64,000 bases of DNA. It comes from Cymbidium sinense (Eukaryota > Streptophyta > Magnoliopsida > Asparagales > Orchidaceae). The stretch spans positions 5,790,976 to 5,854,975 of the forward strand of contig CM038215.1 of NCBI GenBank assembly GCA_021442155.1. The letters are read 5' to 3'. A program made the position numbers and the translations under genes. Of this stretch, positions 26,008 through 38,666 are shown piece after piece (within the stretch, counting starts at the first letter, position 1; each line of letters starts with the position of its first letter). The notes beneath the pieces were generated by a model. That model ran no database searches. It was given only the letters and a program-made list of their open reading frames with translations, and had not been told where the DNA came from.

Positions 26008-27628
26008 GTTTAGGGTTTAGGGTTTATGGTTTACAGTTTAGGATTTTAGGGTTTAGGGTTTAGGGTTTAGGGTTTAAAGTTGTAAGGTTTTAGGGTTTAG
26101 GGTTTAGGATTTGAGCTTTAGAGTTTAGGGTTTGGGGTTTACATTTTAGGGTTTAGGATTTAGTTAGTGAGGGTTTAGGGTTTAGGGTTTGGGTTCAGGG
26201 GTTTATGGTGATTTAGGGTCAGGGTAGGTTTATGCATTTAGGGTAGGAGGGTTTAGGTAGTGGTTAGATTTGGATTAATATGGTAGGAGGGTTTAGGGTT
26301 TAGAGTTAGAATAGGGTTTAAATAGGTTTAGTGTCCAGGGTAAGGTAGGATTTTTAGGGTTTAATGTAGGGTTTAAGGTTTAGATCTTTATTTAAATTAA
26401 GCAAACCCATGTTTAGTTAATTTCATTTATTTTATATTTTAATTCGTTTATATACTTACTCATTAGTTTAATTTTTTTTTGTTTATTTTTAGTTTTGGTT
26501 TTTATTTTACTTTATTTTTATTTTAAGTTTATGTTTATGTTTATTTCTTAATTTAGCATTTTTTTATTTTTTTTACTTTTAGGTTTATGTATATGTTTTT
26601 ATTTTATCTTTTAGATTTAGGTTTTAGGTTTTATTTTTTAGTTTAGGTTTAGCATTATTTTAGTTTGTATTGTGTTAGTTTGTTTAAGTTTAGGTTTAGG
26701 TTTAGTTTCTTTTATGTTTAGGTTTAGGCTTTATTTATTTTAGTATAGTTTAATGTATTTTTATTTTATTAGGTTTTATTTTTAGTTTAGGGTTAAGGTT
26801 TTTTTTACTTGTAGGTTTTATTTTTAGGTTTAGTATTTAGGTTTAGGTTTTTATTTTGTTTATATAAATTTTTTAATTTTATTTTATTTTTATTTTATGT
26901 TTAGATTTAATTTTATTTAGGTTTTTTCTTTTTAAGTTCATTTTATTTTTTAGTTTAGTTTAGCTTTTTATTTATTTTATTTTAGTTCAAATTTTATTTT
27001 TTATTTTATTTTATTTTTAGGCTTATGTTTAGGTTTATGTTTAGGTTTAGGTTTAGATTTAAATTTAGGTTTTTTTATATTTTTAAAATTTATTTATGTT
27101 TAGCATTCTTTATTTATTTTAATTTTAGGTTTTATTTAGTTTAGGTTTAAGTTTTTAGGTTTAGGGTTTATCCTTTAGGGCTCATAGGGTTTAGGCATAG
27201 TGTCTTTTAGGGTTTAGGGTTTGGGTTTAGGTTAGGTTTTAGGGTTTATTTAGTAGGTTGTTTTTTAGTTTAGGTTTATCCCAGGGTTGGGTTTAGGGTT
27301 TAGGGTTTGAGTTTTAGGTTTAGGGTTTAGGGTTGTAGGTTTTAGGGTTTAGGTTTAGGTTTAGGGTTTTGTTTAGTTTTAGGGTTTGGATTGTATTTTA
27401 GGGTTTAGGGTTTAGGGCTGTAGTGTTTTAGGGTTTATGGCTTAGGGGTTTAGGGTTTAGGATTTATGCTTTAGGGTTTAGGGTTTTGGGTTTATCATTA
27501 GGGTTTAGAGTTACTTAGGGTTTAGGGTTTATAATTTAGGGTTTGGGGTTTAGGGTTTAGGGTTTAAGGTTTAGCATTTAGAGTTTAGAGTTTAGGGTTT
27601 AGGGTTTAGGTTTATGGTTTTATTTTAT
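26008..27628 (+). repeat. Degenerate telomere-like array
   Basis: TTTAGGG-rich at both ends (26008-26390 and 27160-27625), with the marker AAATTAAGCAAACCC near 26393 and a TTTA-rich core. It follows the order of the basic higher-order unit and leads into GRP cassette 4. Confidence 0.85.
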
Positions 27629-28073
27629 TTTATTTTTAATAGAGAACAAATTCAAAGTCAACATTTCTTCTTTTGATTTCATCAACCAAGTAACAATTTT
27701 ACAAGCGATGACATAAAAAAAATGAGCATGCATAGAGCAAATCAAAAACCCTGGATAACTAGAAATTCCTCAATTGTAAAGACATAATTCCATAAGCAAG
27801 AGAATCGGTTTTCTTGGTTCCAATCAACCACGGCCTACCTAGCGATCCACCATCATATCCGATCTCTCCTCCCACCACCACGGCTATAACCTCCGTCATT
27901 CCTCCTGCCTCCATAACTACCACTGCTCTGACCACCACCTACACACCCACTAGCAATTCCAGATCCCCCACCACCACTACGATAACCGCTGCATCTGCCT
28001 TCACCTCCACCGCCAGATCTAGATTGAGCTTGATTGACGGAGATGTTCTTGTCATCAAAATTCTGCCCATTCT
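27629..28073 (-). pseudogene. GRP cassette 4: RRM end, Gly-rich exon and 3' UTR
   Basis: Minus-strand reading from 28073 gives NGQNFDDKNISVNQAQSR, then a Gly/Ser-rich tail with SGGGGSG and GYSRGGG that stays in one frame for about 60 codons. This is one of the best preserved coding copies. Gly codons have drifted to Ser, Ala, Cys and Val in places. The 3' UTR has a short deletion (around 27700) relative to the others. As in the other copies, the exon start abuts CCCTAAG and the UTR end is A-rich. Confidence 0.78.
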
Positions 28074-29366
28074 TAGGGTTTAGGTTTAGGTTTTAGTGTT
28101 TAGGTTTATTTTTAAATTTATTTAATTACATTAAGTTTAAGTTTAGGGTCTAGGGTTTAGGGATTAGGGTTTAGCGTTTGGGTTTAATGTTTAGGTTTTA
28201 CGATTTAGGGTTTAGGGTTTATGCTTTTAGGGTTTAGGGTTTAGGGTTAGGGTTTAGGGTTTAGGTTTTTTGTTTTAGGGTTTAGTGTTTGTGGTTAAGT
28301 AGGTTGTTTTTAGAGTTTAGGGTTCAGGGTTAATGATTTAGGGTTTATGGTTTGTTTTAAAATTAAGTAAACCAATAAGTTTATGTTTATTTATTTTATT
28401 TCGTTTATTTGTAATTTATTTTAGTTTATTTTACTTTTTATTTGTATTTAGGTTTATTTTTTATTTTGATTTAATTTAGTCTGTTTATTTTAGATTTATT
28501 TATTTTAGTTTAGGTTTTTTATTTTAGTTTATTTTCTAGGTTTAGGTTTAGGTTTAGGTTTAAGTTTATTTTAGTTTAGTTTTATTTTGTTTAATGTTTA
28601 GGTTTAGGTTTTATTTTTTACTTTTAGGTTTAGGTTGAGGTTCTTATTTTATTTTTTTAGTTTTAGGTTTTAGGTTTTTATTTTTGGTTTATTTTTATGT
28701 TTTATTTTTTAGTTTAGGTTTTCATTTATTTTTAGTATATTTTATTTTATTTAGTTTAGGTTTAAGTTTATGTTTAGTTTATTTTAGGTTTAGGTTTTGG
28801 TAGTATTTATTTTTGTTTGATTTATTTTAGTTTAGGTGTTTTATTTTATTTTGGTTTAGGTTTTAGTGGTTTAGGTTTTATTTTATTTATTTTAGGTTTG
28901 TTTAGGTTTTTTTAGGTTTAGATTTTATTTAGTTTATTTTATCTTATTTTATGTTTATTTAATTTTATTTTAGGTTTAGTTTTATTTTTTTTAGGTTTTT
29001 ATTTAGTTTAGTTATTATTTATTTTATTTTAGTATAGTTTTTATTTTTAATTTTATTCTCATTTTAGGTTTAGGTTTAGGTTTAGGTTTGGATTTAGTTT
29101 TATTTTAATTTGGTTTAGCCTTTTTTAGGTTTTATTTAGTTTAGGTTTAGGTCAGCTTTTAGGGTTTAGGGTTTAGTGTTATAGAGGTGGTTGGGGTTTA
29201 GGGTTTAGGGTTTAGGGTTTAGGGTTTAGGTTCTTGGGTTTGGGGTTTAGTGTTTTAAGGTGTTGGGTTTAGGGTTTAGGGCTTTTTAGGGTTTAGGATT
29301 CAGGGTTTAGGTTTTAGGTTTTAGGTTAAAGGTAAAGTTTTAGTTTAGAGTTGTGGGTTTTAGTTT
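28074..29366 (+). repeat. Degenerate telomere-like array, one higher-order unit
   Basis: TTTAGGG-rich 28074-28350, marker near 28360, TTTA-rich 28385-29150, TTTAGGG-rich 29160-29360. With the following cassette it makes a unit of about 1.75 kb. Confidence 0.85.
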
Positions 29367-29367
29367 T

Positions 29368-29859
29368 TTTTTTTAAATAGAGAACAAATTTAGATTCAAC
29401 ATTTCTTCTTTTTGATTTCATCAACCAAGTAGTACACCAAGTTTTCTAAGACATAAGCGACGACATAGATAAAAAAATGAGCACACATTGAGCAAATGAG
29501 AAGCCCTAGATTAGTAGAATCGACTCTACTAAAAAGACATTGTTCCATAAGAAGGAGATCTAATTGGATATTCTTCAATTTCTTTAGTTCCCATCAGAAC
29601 CACCCCGACCTCTTGAGTAGCGGGATCCACAATCATATCCCCAATCTCTCTCCACCACCACCATGGTTGTAACCTCTATCGCTCCTCCCACTTCCATAAC
29701 CACCACTGATCCGACCACCACCTCCATATCCATCATCACCTCCAGATCCCCCACCACCACTGTGATAATCATCACCTCTGCCTTCACCTCCACCGCCAGA
29801 TCTAGACTGAGTCTGGTTGAAAGTGATGTTCCTGCCCTCAAGGTTCTACCCATTCTTAG
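29368..29859 (-). pseudogene. GRP cassette 5: best preserved Gly-rich exon and 3' UTR
   Basis: Sense reading from 29859: NG, a stop in place of Gln, then NLEGRNITFNQTQSRSGGGG and a tail rich in GGGGSGG, GYGGGG and SGGYGSG. After a frame slip near 29655 the C-terminus reads GSRYSRGRGGSDGN. The codon following DGN is TAA where cassette 1 has TGG (Trp of GNWRN). A plain A-run of about 10 bases ends the 3' UTR at 29368-29380. The low divergence of the Gly repeats suggests a relatively recent copy. It is not expressed protein-coding DNA on this evidence, because there is no start and no RRM core. Confidence 0.8.
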
Positions 29860-31080
29860 GGTTTAAGTTTAGGTTTAGGTTTAAGTTTATTAGGTTTTAT
29901 GGTTTATGCTTATTTTAGTTACTTTAGGTTGAGGTTTAGGGGTTAGGGGTTTGTTTTAGGTTTATGTTTTATGCTTTTAGGGTTGGGTTTAGGAGTAAGA
30001 TTTAGCTTTTATGTTTTTTTAGGTTTAGGATTTTAGTTTTAGGCTTAGTATTTAAAGTTGAGGTTTTTAGGATTTAGGGTTTTAGAGTAGTGTTTAGTTT
30101 AGGGAGTTTGGGTTTAGGTTTGGGTTTATGGTTTAGTTTATAGGGTTTATTTTTTGGGGTTTTAGATTTTCTTAGGTTTAGTTTAGGGTTTATGATTTAG
30201 TGATTAGTGTTTAGGGTTTGGGTTTAGGTTTAGGTTGGGTTTTGGGTTTAGTTTCAAGGTTTAGTTAGGGCTAGATTTATTCTTTAGGATTTTTGGTTTT
30301 AGGGTTTAGTCTATTTTTTATTTTTTTTTTTAAATTAGGAAAATTGGTTTAGGTTTATTTAGTTTATTTTATTTAATTTAATTTAATTTATTTTAATTTA
30401 TATTTATTTATTTTTTATTTAGTTTAGTTTATTTATTTTTAGTTTTTATTTTAGTTTATTTTTAGGTTTAGTTTAGGTTTATGTATATTTTTAGTTTAGT
30501 TTTTTTTTAGGTTTAGGTTTTATTTTTATTTTTAGGTTTAGGTTTAGGTTTTTATTTTGTTTTTTATAGGTTTAGGTTATTGGATTTTATTTTAGGTTTA
30601 TTTTTAAAATTTATTTTTTATTTTAGGATTTCATTTATTTTTAGTTTATTTTATTTTATTAAGTTTATGTTTAGGTTTAGTTTATTTTAGGTTTAGGTTT
30701 AAGTTTTATTTAATTTAGTTTAGTTTATTTTCGTTTAGGTTTAGGTTTATTTTATTTTCATTTTAGGTTTAGGTTTTTTTTTTAGTTTTTTTTTAGGTTT
30801 TTATTTAGTTTATATTTTATTTTATTTTAGCTTTATTTTATTTTTATTTTAGGTTTAGTTTTTTTATTTTATTTAGGTTTTTATTTTTTAGTTTAGTTTA
30901 AGTTTCTATTTATTTTATTATAGTTAACTTTTTTAATTTTTATTTAAATTTTTTTAGGTTTAGGTTTAGGTTTTAGTTTTAATTTATTATATTTTTTATT
31001 TTATTTCAGTTTTCGTTTTTTTATTTATTTTATTTTTATGTTTTATTTAGTTTAGGTTTAGGTTTTTAGGGGTTTAGGGT
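29860..31080 (+). repeat. Degenerate telomere-like array
   Basis: TTTAGGG and TTTAGG units (29860-30320), marker AAATTAGGAAAATTGG near 30330, TTTA-rich DNA to 31070, then the 3' end of LINE copy 3. No gene seen. Confidence 0.85.
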
Positions 31081-33115
31081 TTTTTTAGGGAAATTAGGAG
31101 AATTTTATTGTCACAAAGAAAAAGTACAAAGTCTTTATAGGCGGTAAATCTTTAAACTAATGCTCAAAGGGCAACAATAAGTCCTAAAGAGATAAACCCC
31201 CTAACTATTACAATAATATAAGAAAAAATAACAAAAGTGAAATCAAAACGAAATCACCAATAACAACTGATTAATGTGCGCCATAGCAACATCCACTAGG
31301 TCTTTTAATACCAGCAAGATCCACCTGCAAGATTCTCCCAACCAATAAAAGAAATCTGCAACATACTAATGAAAGGATGAGTACAATTAAGCAAGCATAA
31401 AGAGTATGAGCAAAGAAAAGGAGCAAAGTAAAGAAAAGGCTCAGGCTTAATTATAATCATCTCAATGAGCAATACTATATGTAAGCATCCAAACTTCTGA
31501 AGAAGGGTTACAATTACATATAGTGCTACCAGCCAAAAGAAGATAGAGAGGGAAACATCAAGGAAATCATTGCCAGCATAACTCTTATAGTCCATCATCC
31601 CAAGTCCATCATCCTGCAAGGCTACAAACTCCTCCAAGCAATAGACATAATAGCCAACCATAAAGCCACCAAAACAAATAAGCCTAATAAGGAAGAAAAT
31701 CAACCAACCATCAAGGACAACAACAATATAGTAGGAACACAACCAAAGCCATCACAAAAGAGGAATAGTAACATTAGAGGGAGCAAGCATCATGACCTTA
31801 ACAAAACAAACTAGAAAAAACCAAGACCAAAAAGTAAAAACAAAAGAGCTCATGTCTTCCACAAGCAAACAGGAAAGGCAGCAAGGTTGTCACCCAAACC
31901 AAAAAAGGGAAGCAACAACAGCCAAGAGAAGAGAACCATAGTAGGAGCAGGCCAACCAGCATGTCACCAATAGAGTAGGAAAGAATGGCCAAAATAGCCA
32001 CCCATCCAACCAACCTAGCTAGCCAACATAGCCTCCAAACGAACCACCACAGTAAGAGAAAATCCAAATCAGTGAAAAGACCAATAGCATCCATCATGCC
32101 AAAACCACCCAAGACAACCATGAAAAGGGTAGAAGCAAACAACAACATCCACCAAACCCATCCAAATTAGCAAAAATTTTGATCTAGGTGAGGTGAATAG
32201 CCAGCCATAAACAAAATGTAGCAAAGACCGATAAGACTGACTAAAATCCATCAATCAGGAGTAGCAACAGTACAATAGGAACACCACCAAAGCCAACAGT
32301 AAAAAGGAGCAGAAATATCAATGAGTGCAAGCATCATAACCATAGCCAAGTTAGGCACCAATACACCAAACCAAGTCACCAGATCCTAAAGCAAAATAGT
32401 AACCACTAAATAGCCATCAAGCAGCCAACCCAAAATAACAACAAAAACAAAAGCAGCTGCAACCAAGAGAGGAAGACCATTACATGAAGAGGCCAAAACC
32501 ATAACCAAAAGAAACAAACCCAAACTAGCAAAACTGACCCCCAAAACCCAATCCACAAAAAAGAAGAAATAACAGTCAACAAATAACCTCCACCTTGACA
32601 AATCCAATCCAAAGTTAGACCACCAACATCTTCTCCAATCTACCACCAACTGAAGTGGATAAACAAGCCAACACAGCCACCCAATCAACCAACCCAACTA
32701 GCCAACACAGCTAGCCCAGCCAGCCAACCAATAAGGCCACGCAGCCAACCACCACAGCAGTAGAAAATCCAACTTAGTTAAGGAAGCAACCAACTTAGAG
32801 ATATGGAAAATCCCATACAAAAAATAGTAGGCAAACCCACCACCCAAATGAAGGTCACCAAAAACAACCAAGCAACAATAATCATCCAACCAAGCTAACA
32901 GCATCCACCAGGCCGAAAAAACCAAAACAACTTAGATAGAAAAAATAGGAACCACCAGGCCAACCCAAAAGCAAGAGCTCAAAAACAAAACCCAGCATAG
33001 GCCCAAGAGTGAAAATAAGAAAATGGCCACAACCCAAAAATGGTTTAACAAAGGGGAACCAAAAGTAATGGCTCATCAAAAACCAATAGAAAAAACCAAG
33101 CTAAAAAAATTATAA
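31081..33115 (-). other. Long 3' UTR of LINE copy 3
   Basis: About 2 kb between the RNase H end and the A-tail, purine-rich and C-containing on the plus strand (many CCAACCAACC and CCACC runs). Blocks near 31998-32075 and 32690-32775 are related duplicates (plus-strand CTAGCCAACA... then ACCACCACAG). The hydrophobic Leu/Trp/Phe-rich minus-strand frames (31305-31742, 31798-32148, 32386-32697 and others) have no domain and are overlapping in several frames, as expected from composition. Its 3'-terminal 130 bp match the other LINE copies. Confidence 0.6.
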
Positions 33116-33670
33116 TCTGAGATAAGGTAATCCAGTGTTATCCAAGTTGACCAAACCCCTTAAATGTTTAGGAAAATTTTGATTGTTAAATAAAGTTAAA
33201 TTAGTTAAGTTCGCACCTAAAGTAGTCAAGAAATCAATACAAGCATTACCTTCATAAATGATATGTCAAATTTTATAACAAACTTGAGAAAAAAGATTTT
33301 TGGTATGATTAAGAAGAGAAAATAAATCAGCATTTCCTATTATATTAGAGTTTAGCATGTCAAAAAGCAAGAACGCATCAACTTAAATCCATATTTTGGG
33401 GAAACCTTTATTCAAATAAATCTCAATAGCTTTATTGATATCCATAAGCTCAACAGATAATAAAACATGCTTTGAGAGGATAGGCAAAAGCACAAATGGT
33501 TGTACCTTTAGAATTCTTATGAATACCACCACAACCATATTTATTGGAAGTAATAGAACCATTAATATTCACTTTAATTAAATTTTCTTTGGGTTTGATC
33601 CAATGGATAATCCTAGCTCTTTTATAAGAGTCAACATCTGGCAGAATGATACCCAATTGTTTAGCCACAA
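33116..33670 (-). pseudogene. LINE copy 3 RNase H domain
   Basis: The minus-strand frame 33450-33668 reads WIKPKENLIKVNINGS then GCGGIHKNSKG, the start of a plant LINE RNase H. The first catalytic Asp (NxDG) is Asn here. After a stop, the closing EGNACIDFL is read near 33226-33264 and a tail with RGLVNL lies near 33130-33165. At least two stops plus the Asp-to-Asn change rule out activity. Confidence 0.78.
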
Positions 33671-34450
33671 ATTTATAACCTGTAAAATGAATGTTACTAA
33701 TAAGATTTGCATTAAATAGAGCTTGAATTTTTTTTCTTTGGTTCTAGATTGGATCCTTTTATAGCTCATCAGAGTACCACGATATTTAGCATCATTTATA
33801 TCCATCCAAATGAACTAGATAAAGGTAATATCAACTAGAACTTTGATATGACCTTTCATAGTTTTTTGGAAACAGACTTCAAGAAGTTGATATATGGAAA
33901 GAGAGCCATGAAAGTAGTTGGTATTAAATAAATCATCTTACCATAACCATAATTTAGAAGCAATAACACCATTGACAATAACATGATTAATATTTTCAGT
34001 ATGAAAGCAACAATAGCACTTTGATGGCAAATAAAACCCTTTATTTCAGAGCAAAAAGTCCACAAGAATAAAGTTATTCAAAATCCTCCAAGCTAAAACC
34101 AAAGAAGAAATGGGATTGATATTGTTCCAAAGTTTAATGAAAACATTTGAGGAGTTTTGTTTATCTCTAATAAAATTTGAAACCTCTTTAAGAACAAAAT
34201 CACCATTGTAAGAAAGCTTAAAGAGAATTTGGTTGGGTTAGTTAGAGAAAATAAAGATATTTCTAAAGTTATCTAAAAGAGAAATAGGGATATAATTCTC
34301 AAGTTTATTTTCGTTCCAAGTGTTGTTATGCCAGAAAGATTTAACTTTGATTGCTGCAGTAGATTGGGCAGATAAAAGAGAGTCAATTGAGCCATTTCCA
34401 ATCCAATTGTCTTGCTAAAAGAAAGAAGAATTAGAATGAATACCCCGACA
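33671..34450 (-). pseudogene. LINE copy 3 zf-RVT domain, decayed
   Basis: The region is collinear with 23237-24050 of LINE copy 2: the plus strand carries the same pattern of a CAACAATAGCACTTTGATGG stretch (about 34008-34027), which in copy 2 encodes the KCYCC cluster. Frames are broken several times, including 33856-34065. Confidence 0.65.
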
Positions 34451-35750
34451 TATTAAGGGTTAAGCAACCCATTTAATGGAGCAAAGCCTTTTCCAAACCG
34501 GAGAGTCACGAAATTTATAAGCACAGATATGAGGGTTTTGCCTTGGAAATAGTTTTTCATCATAAAATTAGCACAAAGGCTATCATTCTTTCTAAAATTC
34601 CACCAGAGCTTATAAGAGAAGGCATTAATAGCTTCATGAATCGGTTTGCAACTGAGGCCACCTTCACCCAATGGACCACAACATTTATCCCAGGAAGTCC
34701 GATGCATTCTTTTAGTAGAATTATTGGATCCCCAAAAAAAATTATTAAGCAAGTGATCAATTCTGATAAGAGTAGCATTAGTGGGGATAATAGTTTGAAT
34801 CAAATAAAGCGGCATTGAATTGAGAGTGCTTTTAAGAATAGTGAGCCAACCATCAAAGGAAAGTAAATGAAATTCCTAAACAAAAAATTTATTTAAAATT
34901 TTTTGAATTAACTCATCAAAAAGATGGGATCATTTTGGACATTTAAAAAGAGGAGCACCCAAGTACTTAAGAGGAAGGTGTTGATGTTTAAAGTTAGTGA
35001 TATGAAGGATTTGATTGATAGATATACCACTTTCTGAAACAAATTTATTTTAAAAAATCTTGACATTCTTGATATGATGAATAGAAGCATTGCAGAAAAT
35101 AATGAAATCATTTGCATAGCTTAAATGAGAAATAGGACGAACACTAAGAGTTTTGTAATGCATACGAGGAAAATTTAAGAATAAATCATTGATGCTCTTA
35201 GATAAGTACTCAATAATAATAATAAATAAGGGTAGAGATAGAGGATCCCCTTATCTTAGGCCATGGGAAGAACGAAAGAAGCCCAAGGCTTCCCCATTAA
35301 GCAAAATAGAAAACTAGGCATTTTTAATACAATTTTTAATAAGAAAGATAAATTTATCTGAAAACCCAAATAAATTTAGAATATGGATAAGGTATTGTCA
35401 AAAGCTTTGGTAATATCTAATTTGAACATAATGTTGCCACCTCTAGTCTTAGCATCGAAATCATGAATTAATTCTTAAGAAAGTAGAATATTATCAAAAA
35501 TAAATCTACCTCTAACGAAACTAGTTTAGTTTAAAGAGATAATCCTATGGAGTAAAGGATTAAGCCTGTTGGTTAGAATTTTGGAAATCAGCTTACTAAA
35601 GAAGATGCAAAGACTAATAGGTCTAAAATAACTCTAATAGTTCAGATTATCTTTCTTAGGTATGAGAACAATAGAAGTGCAAGAAAAATATCTAGGAAAA
35701 GGATTACCATTAAAAAAATCAACCACTGCCTCAACCAAATCATTTTTAAT
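34451..35750 (-). pseudogene. LINE copy 3 reverse transcriptase domain, decayed
   Basis: The minus-strand frame 34453-34815 (120 codons) covers the C-terminal part of the domain (FFWGSN...HRTSWDKCC, GGLSCKPI). The catalytic box reads SYANDFIIF near 35100-35125, so the usual (F/Y)ADD has its second Asp changed to Asn. The motif-A and -B regions (35220-35530) are recognisable only across stops. Confidence 0.75.
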
Positions 35751-35756
35751 AAAGAA

Positions 35757-36686
35757 CTAGCATTTTTGAAAAAATTGGGTAGTGAAACCCTCAGAATCTA
35801 CAATAGAATCTATGTTCATGCTATTAAGAACTTTAAAAATTTCATCTTCAATAGGTACAATAGTAAGCAAATCATTATCATTATTGTTTATAATAGAAGG
35901 AATCAAGTGCGATTTAGAAATAGCTTCATAAGAGCAACTCTTATTAAGTATATTTCTAAAGTAATTAATGGTTGAATCTTTAATATCATTATTCTCCATA
36001 ATCCATTCTCCATTATCATCTTTAATTTTTTGAATATTATTTAAAGCTCTCTTTTTATTAACTAAAGCATGGAAATATCTAGTATTTCTATCACCATTTG
36101 CAATATGTTTACTAGTAGCTTTTTGGCACCAATAAGTCTCTTCCATATTTTGAAAATTAAGAAGTTTATCTTTCACCTCAATCAAGTCCTTAATCTTAGT
36201 AGGATCAAACATAACAGAGACTTCAAGATCACAAACCAAATTTTCTATTTCTTTGATATTAGTAAAAAGGTTTTTAAAACAATGCTTGTTCCACAAACCT
36301 AGATTTTGTTTAAGTTTTTTAAGCTTAAACCAAAATCTATTCATCCCCATAATCAAATTGTCAGAATGTAAGGGAGCTTTCCAATTGTTAGCCACAATAT
36401 TAAAGAAATCAATATGCTGAATCCACATGTTATGAAATCTAAAATGAGAGAAATTTTTTAATCTATTAGAGTTATCTTTAATAGAAACCAAAAGAGGAGC
36501 ATGATCTGATAAGGTTCTGTATAATTGATCAATAGAAGTAATAGGATATTGAGTAATCCAATGAGTATTAAAAAGAATATGGTCCAACCTTTGCCAAAGT
36601 CTAGAGTTTTGCCAAGTAAAATTTGAACCCTTAAAGCCAATATCAATCAAATTGCAATCAAGGATCATATTGGAAAATTTTTCCAT
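35757..36686 (-). pseudogene. LINE copy 3 endonuclease C-terminus, linker and RT N-terminus
   Basis: The longest open frame in the window: 309 codons. Residues 1-70 hold the endonuclease C-terminal motifs GFKGSNFTWQN, RLDHILFN and LSDHAPLLV. The middle has EETYWCQKATS and GDRNTRYFHA, the conserved linker. The end (NSMNIDSIVDSEGFTTQFFQ) begins the reverse transcriptase. The apparent Met start is internal to the endonuclease, so the frame is a fragment of ORF2 and not a separate protein. It ends at a stop that copy 2 lacks. Confidence 0.88.
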
Positions 36687-37140
36687 GAAATGAATATTAG
36701 GAGAGCAACCACCGCTTCATTTAGAAGAGAATAAAATATTGTTGAAATGCCCACCAACAAACCAAGGTTTATTGACAAAGGTATCAAATTCCTCAAATTT
36801 TCCTAAAGAAGATTTCTACCAGATCTATTACAAGATGCATAGATAAAAGAGCCCAAAACATAATAGTCACCATAAGATATTTGAGCAATGACAACTTGTT
36901 TAAAATCATCAAGAATAGAAGCCTCCACAAAATTATTCCAAAAACACCATGTTTTATTTCTAACATCAGAGAAAAATTTATTGAAACTGATCATTATAGC
37001 AAAATGGTTAATTTTGTTTGCATGAATAAGAGGCTCCAAAATAATAAGTAAAGAAATATTATAAATATGACAAAGGTTTTTAATATAATTACAAATATAG
37101 AGGGTACCGATCCCTTTAACATTTCAAATAAAAAATTAAA
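36687..37140 (-). pseudogene. LINE copy 3 endonuclease N-terminus
   Basis: On the minus strand NVKGIGT (the Asn-containing first motif of AP-type endonucleases, near 37100-37130) is preceded by a TGA where Trp is expected. The frame continues through LEPLIH (catalytic Glu motif, about 37030) and WCFWNN to VGGHFNNIL near 36750, where the family's GDFN Asp is His. The endonuclease normally nicks the target DNA and decides insertion site. Confidence 0.75.
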
Positions 37141-38666
37141 CATAAGTAAAAAAAAGGGGTTAAGAAAAGGTTAATTAGGAGAGGAGAGAGAGGTTGCAGT
37201 AGATCTATTATTTTTGGACAATTTGGGAGGGAAGTTTTTAACATTTTTTTTTGCATGATAACTTTTCAAAACCATTTCTTTTTCCCATAGAATCATCATG
37301 CGAGAAGGATTTAGCAACATTTGTCATAGATTTAGTGGAAGTCTCCTGAATAGAAGTGAGTTCTCCTTCTTCCAAGCCATTAGAATTTATTAAAGGCAAA
37401 TGAGCATCGGGTGTAAGGCGAGCGAAATAGATTTATTAAGAAGGAAAGTGTGAACATCAATCCCTTCTTCTTCAATACCCAAATTAGTAGACAAAACTAA
37501 ATCTTTTTGAGAATTTAAATCATCTTGAACTAAAGTAAAGTCATGTTTTTCAAACTGAATACCATGAGAAACCAAAGCCATATTCTCCGTTAAATTTGAA
37601 TGATGCATTACATTGATATCCTCATTAATATTTTCAAACATTTATTTTCATCAATGAAAATTGGTAAGGATGCGACGATCGACTCAGAGTAAAAAGAATC
37701 ATCATCCAAAAGTTTAAAGAAATTATTATTTTTCACATTAGAAACCTTCAATTTCATAGAAGAAATAAGTGGTAAAATAGCTTTATTAGGAACATTCAAT
37801 GAATCCTTTATTTTCTGAATTAACTTTTTGATATTTAACATTGGTCAGCCTAAGGTTAGGAATAATAGTTTCCTTAATAAGAATTTTCTTTTTTAGGTGA
37901 GGATGCAGAATGAAACATTCCAAATTATTGTGCCCGTGGAATTTACATTGGGAATAAAAGACAACAAAATTTTCAAAATCAACTTTCTACATATAATAAT
38001 TTTAAGATCACAACTAGATTTCTTTGGGGTGTTTCTTTGTAATTTCTAATTCAACAAGGATTCTAGCTGTAAAAGGTTGAGATTTGTAGCCATTTCCTAA
38101 TCAATTTGTAGCGGATGACCAAATAAAGCACCAACACTAAAAAGGAATTGATGATAAATGAAATGAATTCGCATATTGGGAAGAGAAATTGAAACTGAAA
38201 TGATTGGGTCCCTAATATCAAAGAGTGGAATGCATTTTGGCAACCTCATTTGGCAATTGAAAACAAAATATGAATGACGAGTAAATACATGTGAGTAATC
38301 TAAATCATTTGATAACTGAATCAAAATATGGCGGGGATCAATTAAACCAATCATAAAAGCACCCAAAAGTTTCAGACTATGAAAGAAAGAGCGAATGTTT
38401 TCTAGCCTACAAAGAGTAAACTTTCCAACCAAAGTAAATTCAAACAGCTTAACAAGCTTTTCCATAATCAGATCAGAGCACATAACCATCGGCATGCCTC
38501 TAAAAGTAGTCAAAACAAGTTCTAGGGACTCACCTGAATAGCTATTCTTACCAGTGAGGATGTCTTTGAATGATTTTGAAGCAGCCAAAGCCAGGTTAGT
38601 TGATGCCCTAGTAGGATCCATTGGATTCGTCGGTTTCCCCCACAAAATCATCTGGGAAGACGCCAA
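37141..38666 (-). pseudogene. LINE copy 3 ORF1 (DUF4283 / zinc-knuckle nucleic-acid-binding protein)
   Basis: The minus-strand frame 38097-38666 (189 codons) starts MASSQMILWGKP and includes TNLALAASKSFKDIL, then a DUF4283 domain (LVGKFTLCRLENIRSFF, GLIDPRHILIQLSN, ISLPNMRIHF, GHPLQID). Below the stop, QCKFHGHNNLEC near 37920-37960 looks like a decayed CCHC knuckle. The remainder (37390-37841) is a Ser/Asn/Leu-rich linker in broken frames. In plant LINEs this protein binds the element RNA. The start is supported by its position before the conserved ORF1 N-terminus. Confidence 0.82.

Noticed and set aside
1..31080. That all TTTATTTTA-rich DNA is merely misread TTTAGGG
   Set aside because: The same T-rich phrases recur in the same order in distant units and are tied to the marker motif, which random read errors would not produce. 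Artefact remains possible for the CCCAGGG patches only.
31305..33079. Several Leu/Trp/Phe-rich minus-strand frames
   Set aside because: They overlap each other in different frames and fall in the LINE copy 3 3' UTR; composition explains them.
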